Shown piece after piece: positions 26,381 through 36,300 of a DNA stretch of 64,000 nucleotides. Positions within the stretch are counted from its first letter, which is position 1; every line of letters begins with the position of its first letter. The stretch is from an uncultured Oscillospiraceae bacterium (GTDB lineage: Bacteria; Bacillota; Clostridia; Oscillospirales; Oscillospiraceae). The stretch spans positions 1 through 64,000 of the forward strand of contig CALXDH010000002.1 of NCBI GenBank assembly GCA_944387015.1. Direction: 5' to 3'. Made by a program: the position numbers and the translations under genes. The notes under the pieces were generated by a model that searched no databases, was not told the DNA's origin, and worked only from the letters and a program-made list of their open reading frames with translations.

Positions 26381-26806
26381 ATGGAGGAGTCCTTTCACTA
26401 TTTGCTGATGGCGAGTCAATCCGTACTGCATAAGCGGCTGCTGGCAAATCTGCGGGACACCGGGCTGACCATCGGACAGCCCAAGGTGCTGGAGTATCTG
26501 GCCGGGCATGACGGCGCCAGTCAGATCGAGATCGCCCGGGCCTGCCATATCGAGGCGGCCACGCTGACGTCCGTGCTCAACCGCATGGAGGAAAAGGAGC
26601 TGATCGAACGGCGCACCCTCCATGGAAACCGCCGTACCTTTTATATTTTTTTGACCCCGCAGGGCGCGGAGCTGGCAAAACAGGTCATCCGCATGTTTGA
26701 GCAGCTGGAGGCGGAGGCGTTCGCAGGGGTGACGGCGCAGCAGCGGGAATCGTTTCTCGCGGTGCTGGAGCAGGTGTATCATAATCTCGCGGAGAGGAAT
26801 GGATAG
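26381..26806 (+). CDS. MarR family transcriptional regulator
   Basis: The 141-residue protein has the MarR winged helix: QPKVLEYLAGHDGASQIEIA, recognition helix EAATLTSVLNRMEEKELIER and wing TLHGNRRTFYIFLTPQGAEL. It is divergent from the first marR but has a different upstream palindrome. It lies 5 bp before the YczE-type gene, so that membrane protein is its likely target. Confidence 0.9.
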   Translation: MEESFHYLLMASQSVLHKRLLANLRDTGLTIGQPKVLEYLAGHDGASQIEIARACHIEAATLTSVLNRMEEKELIERRTLHGNRRTFYIFLTPQGAELAKQVIRMFEQLEAEAFAGVTAQQRESFLAVLEQVYHNLAERNG

Positions 26807-26811
26807 AGAAG

Positions 26812-27843
26812 ATGGAAAAAGCAAAACGGTATCTGGTATTTTTGGTGGGACTGTTCATCAGCTCCCTGGGCGTGAGCCTGATCACCAAGGCAAATCTGGG
26901 CACGTCCCCGATCTCGGCGATCCCCTACGTGCTGAGTCTGAACTTTCCCCTGACGCTGGGGCAGTTCACCATCGCCTTCAGCCTGCTGCTGATCTTGCTG
27001 CAGCTGCTGATCCTGCGGAAAAACTTCAAGCTGGAGCATCTGCTGCAGATCCCCATCTCGGTGGCCTTCGGCTATTTCATTGACATGACCATGGGGCTTT
27101 TGACCTTCGTGGCCCCCCAGTCCTATCCGGCAAAGGTGCTTTATCTGCTCATCGGCTGCGTGGTGCTGGCCTTCGGCGTGTACCTGGAGGTGCTGGGCGA
27201 TGTGGCCATGCTGCCGGGCGAGTCCTTCGTACGGGCCATCGTCATGACCTGGAAAACAGATTTCGGAACCACCAAGGTCTGTTTTGATGTGTCTATGACG
27301 GTGATCGCGGTGGTGCTCTCCTTCCTGCTGGCGGGCCAGCTGGCCGGCGTGCGGGAGGGGACCCTCATCGCCGCGCTGCTGGTGGGCTTCATCGCCCGGC
27401 TCTTCGGACGGGCGCTGTATTTTATGCCCGGGTTGCTCTTCGGCGCTGCCGCCAAACAGGCGGAGCCGGCGGAAACGCCCGGCGGCTATGTCATCGCCAT
27501 CGGGCGGCAGTACGGCGCCGGCGGCCGGGTCATCGGAAAGCAGCTGGCCGAGAAGCTGGGCTACGCGTTTTATGATGAGGAGATTTTACAGATGGCGGCG
27601 GGAACCACCGGATACACGCCCCAGTTTGTCAGCCGGCAGGAGGAGAGCATGGGCAACAGCCTGCTGTACGACCTGGTCAACCAGATGTACGCTTACGCAC
27701 CGGAGCAGGAGTCTCCGAAAGACGCGGTATTTGAAGCAGAGAAAAAGACCATTCTGGAGCTGGCGCAGAAGGGCAACTGCGTGCTGGTGGGCCGCTGCGC
27801 CGACTGGCTGCTGCGCAAGGACCCCCATTGCCTGCGGGTCTGA
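26812..27843 (+). CDS. YczE/YitT-type membrane protein fused to a cytidylate-kinase-like domain, cut by an in-frame TGA
   Basis: Residues 1 to about 215 form a five- to six-helix membrane domain (FISSLGVSLITKANLGTSPI) of the YczE/YyaS/YitT type. From about residue 224 a cytidylate-kinase-like nucleotide-binding domain begins (VIAIGRQYGAGGRVIGKQLA, a glycine-rich P-loop variant). Codon 344 is TGA (27841-27843), directly after HCLRV, where relatives usually read on into F-x-H-A. The frame continues without other stops to 28098. As written, the product is 343 residues and lacks the last third of the kinase domain. It may be a nonsense mutation, a sequencing error or, less likely, readthrough. 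Confidence 0.75.
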   Translation: MEKAKRYLVFLVGLFISSLGVSLITKANLGTSPISAIPYVLSLNFPLTLGQFTIAFSLLLILLQLLILRKNFKLEHLLQIPISVAFGYFIDMTMGLLTFVAPQSYPAKVLYLLIGCVVLAFGVYLEVLGDVAMLPGESFVRAIVMTWKTDFGTTKVCFDVSMTVIAVVLSFLLAGQLAGVREGTLIAALLVGFIARLFGRALYFMPGLLFGAAAKQAEPAETPGGYVIAIGRQYGAGGRVIGKQLAEKLGYAFYDEEILQMAAGTTGYTPQFVSRQEESMGNSLLYDLVNQMYAYAPEQESPKDAVFEAEKKTILELAQKGNCVLVGRCADWLLRKDPHCLRV

Positions 27844-28098
27844 CTCCATGCGGATGAGGACTCCCGGCTCCGCCGGATCATGGACATCGAGGGCGTGAAC
27901 GAGTCCACTGCCCGCCTGCATATGACCCAGGGCGACCGCCGTCGGGCCACCAATTACCAGTACTACACCCGCCAGGTATGGGGTCTTGCCAAGAACTTCC
28001 ACATTGCCGTGGATACCACGCTGGGAGACGATTACGCCCTGGAGACGATCCTCCAGGCGCTCAAAGCCCTGAAGGGAAGACAGGAGGCCAATGTCTGA
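27844..28098 (+). pseudogene. Detached C-terminus of the cytidylate-kinase-like domain
   Basis: These 84 codons stay in frame with the preceding gene after its TGA and read LHADEDSRLRRIMDIEG... to TILQALKALKGRQEANV, the expected lid and C-terminal helix of the kinase domain. Adding them gives a 205-residue kinase domain of normal length. An internal ATG (27880) could start a short piece, but there is no good ribosome site before it. Confidence 0.75.
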
Positions 28099-28126
28099 CG
28101 GCACACGGCTTGAAAAGATAGGATCC

Positions 28127-28157
28127 GCCCCGGCGCTTTCAGGCGCCGGGGCTTTTT
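28127..28157 (+). terminator. Intrinsic terminator after the marR-yczE operon
   Basis: Perfect 10-bp stem GCCCCGGCGC / GCGCCGGGGC followed by TTTTT. Confidence 0.93.
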
Positions 28158-28354
28158 CTGTAAGCAGCAGGCCATCGTTCGTGTGGGAGGTCTTCTCGCC
28201 GCTTTGCGGCTGCGCAGAAATTATGCGGAAATGTAAGATCATGGATGGGGACAGCCAAAAGAATGTGGTAAAATGAAAACAATGAGGAACGACAGGCGAG
28301 GGGCTTGCCAAAGGCACAGCAGTGGCTGGGACCATCTACAAATGAGGAACAAGA

Positions 28355-28382
28355 TGAAACAAATATGTTTTAAAATGTTTCA
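28355..28382. promoter_or_regulatory. Inverted repeat, candidate enhancer-binding site
   Basis: TGAAACA-N14-TGTTTCA lies about 140-170 bp upstream of the sigma-54-type element, the usual distance for activator (enhancer-binding protein) sites. Confidence 0.45.
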
Positions 28383-28521
28383 AAAAGTTCCAAAAAGAGC
28401 GCAAAAAAGAACAGATCTCGTTGGACATCGATGTGTGTATTTCCGTGATTTGCGTCAAAACCAACAGAAATTTTCGAAAAAACAAGGATTTACCGGGAAA
28501 ATTCATAAAAAAGACTAAAAT

Positions 28522-28537
28522 TGGCACGAAAATTGTA
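28522..28537 (+). promoter_or_regulatory. Sigma-54 type (-24/-12) promoter
   Basis: TGGCACG (28522-28528), four bases, TTGTA (28533-28537), compared with the consensus TGGCACG-N4-TTGCW: a perfect -24 element and one mismatch at -12. No equally good sigma-A promoter is seen nearby. It would give a leader of about 180 nt before dctM. Confidence 0.65.
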
Positions 28538-28730
28538 TGAAAAACAAAACCGCGTAAAATATTCTGCGCCATCCTGGAGTATGCGCAGGAAATGACATCT
28601 GATTGCGGAAGGGGGGAAGAGGCGGCGCGTCATTCCGGGGGGCGCAACTCCCCAAGCGGCTGCGGGATGCAGCCGGAACGAAGCTGAAATCACAAAAGAC
28701 ACAAGAGAGAAGAATACGAGAGGTGAAAAA

Positions 28731-30005
28731 ATGGATCTGGCAGTACTGATCATTGCGTTTTTTGTCCTGCTGTTCCTGGGAATTCCCATCGCCATTGCCC
28801 TGTGCGCATCCGCGATTTTGTATCTGGCGCTCTATACGGAGATTCCCTTTATTATCATTGGACAGCAGATGCTCAAGGGTGTGGATTCCTTTACCCTGAT
28901 GGCGATCCCCTTCTTTGTCATTGCGGGCTGCTTGATGCAAAGCGGCGGTATTTCCCGCAGAATCGTGGATTTTGCCAAGAAGCTGGTGGGCTGGATGCCC
29001 GGCGGCCTGGCAGTGGTGGACGTGGTGGCCAGCATGATCTTTGCGGCCATGACCGGCGCCGGCGCCGCTACCACTGCTGCTGTGGGCGGCATCATGATCC
29101 CCTCCATGGAGGAAGAGGGATATGACCCCGGCTTTGCCAGTGCCGTCCAGACGGTGGGCGGCGTGTTCGGCCCCATCATTCCCCCCAGCATTCTGATGGT
29201 CCTTTATGCCGTGGCCGCCGGTACGTCGGTGGGTGATATGCTGCTGGCAGGTCTGCTGCCGGGCCTGTTCCTGGGCCTGGTGCTGATCGTGGTGGTGGTG
29301 ATCCAGTGCATCCGCAAGGGATACACGGGCCGCGGCCGGTTCCACCTGGGTGAGGTGGCCAAGTCCTTCTGCCACGCCTTCTGGGCACTGCTGGCTCCCG
29401 TCATCATCCTGGGCGGCATCTACTCCGGCCTGGTGACCCCCACCGAGGCCTCTGCCCTGTGCTGCTTCTACTGCCTGATCGTGGGCGTGTTCATCTACAA
29501 GGAGATCAAGATCAAGGACATCTGCAAGATCGTCTACGGCGGCGTGAAGAGCGCGGCGGGCATCATGCTCATCGTGGCGGCCACCCAGGCCTTCGGCTGG
29601 GTCATCACCCGTGCGGGCATCCCCCAGACCATGGCCCAGACCTTTACCTCCTCCATCACCAATCCGCTGGTGTTTGTCTTTGCGGTGTGCGTGATCTTGC
29701 TGGTGGCGGGCTGCTTCATCGACGCTGTTCCCGCTCTGCTGATTTTTGCCCCCATTTTCTGCCCCACCGCGGACGCCTACGGCATCAATATGATCTATTT
29801 CGGCGTGGTGATGGTCATCGTGCTGTGCATCGGCCTGGCGACGCCTCCGGTTGGCATCAACCTGTATGTGGCTTCCAGTGTGGGCGGACAGCCGGTCCAT
29901 AAGATCATTCCCCATCTGCCCATTCCTCTGCTGGCCATTTTCGTCGGTACGGTGATCGTGATCCTGGTCCCCGAGATCATCACGTTCCTTCCCAACGTGC
30001 TGTAA
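28731..30005 (+). CDS. TRAP transporter large permease (DctM type)
   Basis: This is a 424-residue membrane subunit of a tripartite ATP-independent periplasmic-type transporter, which uses a Na+ gradient and a binding protein to import organic acids. It has about 12-13 helices and family patterns MTGAGAATTAAVGGIMIPSM, GPIIPPSILMVLYA and GLATPPVGINLYVAS. It is the first gene of an operon M-P-cyclase-Q, not the usual P-Q-M order. GAGAGGTG precedes the ATG. Confidence 0.94.
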   Translation: MDLAVLIIAFFVLLFLGIPIAIALCASAILYLALYTEIPFIIIGQQMLKGVDSFTLMAIPFFVIAGCLMQSGGISRRIVDFAKKLVGWMPGGLAVVDVVASMIFAAMTGAGAATTAAVGGIMIPSMEEEGYDPGFASAVQTVGGVFGPIIPPSILMVLYAVAAGTSVGDMLLAGLLPGLFLGLVLIVVVVIQCIRKGYTGRGRFHLGEVAKSFCHAFWALLAPVIILGGIYSGLVTPTEASALCCFYCLIVGVFIYKEIKIKDICKIVYGGVKSAAGIMLIVAATQAFGWVITRAGIPQTMAQTFTSSITNPLVFVFAVCVILLVAGCFIDAVPALLIFAPIFCPTADAYGINMIYFGVVMVIVLCIGLATPPVGINLYVASSVGGQPVHKIIPHLPIPLLAIFVGTVIVILVPEIITFLPNVL

Positions 30006-30056
30006 CACGGCGGGCCAACGGCATATGGACAAATTGAACGCAAGAGGAGAAAACAT

Positions 30057-31139
30057 ATGATGAAAAAGAAGGTTTTGGCATTCGGCATGGCCCTGGCCAT
30101 GCTGTTGACCGCGACGGGATGCTGCGACATCCGGGACGGCGGCAGCGGCGGAAAGACCGAGCTCAACGAACCGGTGGAGGTTCCTGAGGCGGGCCCGGTG
30201 GCCTCCGGCGACATCACCGGTGAGAAGATGTCCATCAGCCTCTTTGCCGGCTCCCTGCCGGAGAACATGCCGGTGGGCGGCGCACTGAAGGTGATGGCTG
30301 AGTACATCAACACCTATTCCGACGGAACCATCGAAGCGCTGGCCTTTTTTGACACCGCGCTGGGTGACGCCACCTCCATGGTGCAGGGTCTCCAGCAGGG
30401 CACGATCGACATCGGCGTGGCGGGCACGGCCTACTTCTCCGGTCTGGTGCCCGAGGTAGAGGTGTTCCAGCTGCCCTTCCTCTTTGAGGATCTGGAAGCG
30501 GCGCGGACGGCGGCTGCCGGCCCCGCGGCGGAGAAGATCCACAAGATGTTTGAGGAAAAGGGCATCGTGGGTCTGTCTGTCTGGGAGAACGGCTTCCGGG
30601 AGCTGACCAACAATGTCCGTCCGGTGAAGACCCCCGATGACATGAAGGGCATCAAGATGCGGACGCTGCCCGCCGAGGTCCAGGTGGCCACCTGGGAGGC
30701 CATGGGCGCCCTGCCCACCAGCATCGACGCCTCTGAGCTCTACACCGCCCTGCAGCAGGGAACGGTCAGCGCGCAGGACAACCCCCTGCACGAGATCGTC
30801 TCCCGGAAGTTCTATGAGGTGCAGCCCTATGTGACCATGACCGACGCAGTGTACACCCCGTTGTACATGGGCATGAGCAAGAAGACCTGGGACCGGATGT
30901 CCGAGTCTCAGCAGGCGCTGATCCGGGAGGCTGCCGACGTGGCCCGGGAAAAGCAGCTGGAACTGACGGACGAGGCCCAGGCGGAAGCGCTGCAGGTGCT
31001 GCTGGACTACGGCTGCGAGGTCGAGATGAACCCGGACAAGGAGGCGTTCCGCGAGCGGGCGCTGCCCACCTGGTCCATCTTCACCGATCAGTACGGCACC
31101 GAGCTGGTGGATCTGCTGCAGCAAACACAGGGAGACTGA
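30057..31139 (+). CDS. TRAP substrate-binding lipoprotein (DctP type)
   Basis: The 360-residue protein has an N-terminal signal ending in LTATGC, a usable lipobox, so it is likely anchored to the outer face of the membrane. The DctP fold is shown by GTIDIGVAGTAYFSGLVPEV, LPFLFEDLEAAR, the ligand-arginine motif MKGIKMRT and the later QDNPLHEI. In this family the arginine binds a carboxylate, so the substrate is probably an organic acid. Two ATGs (30057, 30060) follow AGAGGAGAAA. Confidence 0.92.
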   Translation: MMKKKVLAFGMALAMLLTATGCCDIRDGGSGGKTELNEPVEVPEAGPVASGDITGEKMSISLFAGSLPENMPVGGALKVMAEYINTYSDGTIEALAFFDTALGDATSMVQGLQQGTIDIGVAGTAYFSGLVPEVEVFQLPFLFEDLEAARTAAAGPAAEKIHKMFEEKGIVGLSVWENGFRELTNNVRPVKTPDDMKGIKMRTLPAEVQVATWEAMGALPTSIDASELYTALQQGTVSAQDNPLHEIVSRKFYEVQPYVTMTDAVYTPLYMGMSKKTWDRMSESQQALIREAADVAREKQLELTDEAQAEALQVLLDYGCEVEMNPDKEAFRERALPTWSIFTDQYGTELVDLLQQTQGD

Positions 31140-31155
31140 GAGAGGAGTGCGTCTT

Positions 31156-31835
31156 ATGAGAAGAATCGTTGATCTGACCTGGCCCATTGAAGAGCATTGG
31201 CGCTATGGATTCCATGTCACGCCGGTGAAGACCCATGCCAACCACGATCCCTGGCAGTGCATGTCCTATAACCTGGAGTCCCACTGGTACACCCATATTG
31301 ACGCGCCGCTGCATTTTGACCCCAACGGCGAGTGCCTGAACGACTATCCCATTCAGGACTGGCCATCACCGACTGTCTGGTGCTGAACTTCTCCGACTGC
31401 GGAGACAATGCGGCCATCACCGCCGAGATGCTGGAAAAGGCCAATGAGCCTTACAAGGACCGGCACTTCGACAGCTTGCTGATCCGCACCGACCGGGGCC
31501 GGAAGGTGGACTGGAAGACCACGGAGTACTGGGATTCCTCCCCGTACCTGACCGAGGATGCCGCCATCTGGATCAAGAATTACCATCCCAAGGTAGTGGG
31601 CTATGACTTTGCGCAGGATTATGCCATCCGGCTGCTGCGCAATCTCAAGCCCGGCGAAGTGGTGGAGCAGCCGGTCCATGAGCATGTGCTCAAGCAGGGC
31701 AAGATCCTGCAGATCGAGTACATGAGCAATTTGTGGGAGATCGGCGCGGATACCTGCCAGCTGATCGCGCTCCCGCTGAATACGCAGCATGCCGACGGCA
31801 GCCAGATCCGGGTCATTGCCGTGGTGGAAGAGTGA
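31156..31835 (+). pseudogene. Cyclase family metal hydrolase (kynurenine formamidase-like), frameshifted
   Basis: Two overlapping frames together make one cyclase-family protein. The first (from ATG 31156) carries the metal motif HWYTHIDAPLH (H43, H47, D49, H53) and then loses homology after DYPIQDW. The second frame picks up at about 31363 with AITDCLVLNFSDCG and runs to 31835, including VHEHVLKQGKILQIEYM. The frame change equals one lost base (or 3n+1) near 31355-31366. Total length would be about 226 residues, normal for the family. Relatives hydrolyse cyclic or formamide amides (for example N-formylkynurenine, isatin). It may be a true pseudogene or a sequencing error. Confidence 0.82.
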
Positions 31836-31842
31836 GGACGAT

Positions 31843-32328
31843 ATGAAGAAGAAAATGATTTCCGCCATTGAATGGCTGTTTGGCCTGGTGGGCGTTGTGA
31901 TGATTCTGGTGGAGACTTACGCAGTGCTGGCGAGAAACGTGCTGCTGGTTTCCACACCCTGGGTGGATGAGCTGCTCAAGCTGCTGTTTGTCTGGAGCAT
32001 CTTCGTCTGCTCCGCCCTCGCATTCCTCTCTGATGACCTGATCTCCCTGACGCTGCTGGAGGACCGGGCCAAGGAACAGGGCAAGATGAAGAAGTACGGT
32101 GTCTTCAAGATGATCCAGTACCTTGTGGCGCTGGTGATCTCCGGCATGATCGTGGCACAGCTGCTGACCATCGTCAATACGCAGATGACCACGGGCGAGG
32201 CCACCACTGTGCTCAAGTACCCCCTGTGGGTGCTCAACACCGGTGTGCTGTTGGGCATGGCCCTGATCGCCGTCTTTGCCATCATCAAGCTGGTGGAGTG
32301 CTTCAAGCTTTTTAGCAACAAGCAGTAA
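31843..32328 (+). CDS. TRAP transporter small permease (DctQ type)
   Basis: The 161-residue protein has four hydrophobic segments and the DctQ core (VETYAVLARNVLL, TPWVDELLKLLFVWSIFVCSA). It pairs with the large permease as the membrane unit. It comes last in the operon, 7 bp after the cyclase gene, with GAGGACG upstream of ATG 31843. Two terminators follow. Confidence 0.9.
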   Translation: MKKKMISAIEWLFGLVGVVMILVETYAVLARNVLLVSTPWVDELLKLLFVWSIFVCSALAFLSDDLISLTLLEDRAKEQGKMKKYGVFKMIQYLVALVISGMIVAQLLTIVNTQMTTGEATTVLKYPLWVLNTGVLLGMALIAVFAIIKLVECFKLFSNKQ

Positions 32329-32345
32329 GACCTGCCTCATACAAA

Positions 32346-32380
32346 AACACGCCGCAGATGCATCGCATCTGCGGCGTGTT
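32346..32380 (+). terminator. Hairpin terminator after dctQ
   Basis: A 16-bp stem AACACGCCGCAGATGC / GCATCTGCGGCGTGTT with loop ATC; the tail (CTGCTTT) is only moderately T-rich. Confidence 0.75.
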
Positions 32381-32444
32381 CTGCTTTCCCGGAGAGGGAG
32401 AACGATACGGATTGCCGTACAGCCGTGAAAGTCTGCGGCGATCA

Positions 32445-32477
32445 AAAAAAGCCCCGCCATATTGGCGGGGCTTTTTT
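32445..32477. terminator. Bidirectional terminator before the ppdK end
   Basis: GCCCCGCCA / TGGCGGGGC flanked by A6 and T6, serving the minus-strand ppdK and backing up the TRAP operon. Confidence 0.93.
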
Positions 32478-32494
32478 GAAAACAGGAAAGATGC

Positions 32495-35125
<2,631 letters not shown>

Positions 35126-35439
35126 TTTCATTCCTCCGTTATTGGCGCTGCCCTCGGACGGTAAAACGGTTGACCGTCCGGAGGCAAACGATTTTCCAAC
35201 ATTACAACAATATAATTATAATAATTGGAAATCGAGAAAACAATGCATAAATGGCATAAGAAAAACGGGCGAAAACAGAACGAAATGCCCGAAAAATTGT
35301 GGAAGTTCCACAATGGCATTTTAAAAAGCGACGGCTCGTTGCACGATTCCGTGCAAAAGCCTCCGAGGGGGATTCCTCCTTCCTTTTTTGGGCGGGATAT
35401 GGTAAAATGACGGGGCAAGCAACGGAGAGGAGAGTCCAG
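35126..35439. other. ppdK-holB divergent intergenic region
   Basis: It contains the ppdK promoter at 35215-35243 and a palindrome ACGGTTGACCGT (about 35166-35177) in the ppdK leader. For holB only a weak TAAAAT (35403-35408) is seen. The short open frames on either strand here are AT-rich and have no ribosome site. Confidence 0.5.
35215..35243 (-). promoter_or_regulatory. Promoter of ppdK
   Basis: Read on the minus strand: TTGTTT (35243-35238), 17-bp spacer, TATAAT (35220-35215), giving a leader of about 80 nt. Confidence 0.72.
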
Positions 35440-36300
35440 ATGAACACCTTTGACCTGCCGGCGGCAGATCCCGCCGCCGTCCGCATCCGGGAGGCCGCCT
35501 CCCGGGGAACGCTGTCCCACGCCCTGCTCTTTACCGGCAGCGGAGATCGTCTGGCTGCGGCCCGCTATGCCGCCGCTGCGCTGGAGTGTACGGCGGACGG
35601 CGCGCGCCCCTGCGGGGTGTGTGAGGGGTGCCGGAAGGTGCTCTCCGGGATCCATCCGGACGTCACTGTGGTCCGGGACGAGCAGCACAAAAACCTCTCG
35701 GTGGACGTGGTGCGCCAGGTGCGCGCAGACGCCTACATCCGCCCCAACGAGGGACGGCGGAAGGTCTACCTCTTCCCGGACTGTGCCCTTTTGACGGAGC
35801 AGGACCAGAACGTCCTTTTGAAGATCGTGGAGGAGGGCCCGCCCTACGCCGCGTTTTTGTTCTGCGCGGAAAACAGCGCGGTGGTGCTGCAGACACTGCG
35901 CTCCCGGTGTGTGGAGCTCAAGCTGCACCCGGCTCAGGAGCGGGGCGGCGCCGAGTCCCAGGCGGCGGAGGAGCTTTGCCGGTGTCTGGGGAGCCGCCGG
36001 CGGGGCGCCGTCACGGAGCTGGCGGTGCGTCTGGAGCGGAAGAAAACCAGCCGGGAGGATCTGGCGGCACTGCTGGAGCGCAGCCGGGCGGCGTTCTCCG
36101 CGGCGCTGCTGCTGCTCTATGGGCAGCAGCCGGACCCGATTGACCGGGAAATCGCCCCATTTCTTGCGAAAAACTTGACAAAAACACAAATTATGCGCAC
36201 AATAGAACTATTGCAGAAATACCATGGAGAATGCGTCTATAACGTGGGCCCCAGCCATGTTCTGGGTGCTCTCGCGGTAGAATTGGAGGGTATCCTTTGA
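35440..36300 (+). CDS. holB: DNA polymerase III delta-prime subunit (clamp loader)
   Basis: The 286-residue protein belongs to the AAA+ clamp-loader family that places the beta clamp on DNA. Seen are SHALLFTGSGDRLAAARYAA at the position of the P-loop (no GKT/S, so ATP binding is doubtful, as in delta-prime proteins), a zinc-type CGVCEGCRKV cluster, LTEQDQNVLLKIVEEGP and the SRC motif (LRSRCVEL). GGAGAGGAG precedes ATG 35440. Its stop overlaps the TTG start of ricT, a neighbour pair conserved in Firmicutes. Confidence 0.88.
   Translation: MNTFDLPAADPAAVRIREAASRGTLSHALLFTGSGDRLAAARYAAAALECTADGARPCGVCEGCRKVLSGIHPDVTVVRDEQHKNLSVDVVRQVRADAYIRPNEGRRKVYLFPDCALLTEQDQNVLLKIVEEGPPYAAFLFCAENSAVVLQTLRSRCVELKLHPAQERGGAESQAAEELCRCLGSRRRGAVTELAVRLERKKTSREDLAALLERSRAAFSAALLLLYGQQPDPIDREIAPFLAKNLTKTQIMRTIELLQKYHGECVYNVGPSHVLGALAVELEGIL

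Larger units (their letters stand above)
28158..28730. other. Long AT-rich regulatory region before the first TRAP operon
   Basis: There is no convincing gene in these 573 bp; the open frame at 28273-28518 has no ribosome site and AT-rich, non-coding-like codons. The region holds a direct repeat AATGAGGAAC (28281 and 28341), an inverted repeat TGAAACA/TGTTTCA (28355-28382), GGAAC (28346) facing GTTCC (28387), and a sigma-54-type promoter (28522-28537). Confidence 0.6.

Noticed and set aside
27841-27880. Selenocysteine at the in-frame TGA
   Set aside because: The hairpin downstream is small and expected in GC-rich DNA, and the kinase-like family has no known selenoprotein; a nonsense change is simpler.
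28273-28518. 81-codon frame upstream of the first TRAP operon
   Set aside because: It has no ribosome site, AT-rich unbiased codons and overlaps the proposed enhancer repeats.
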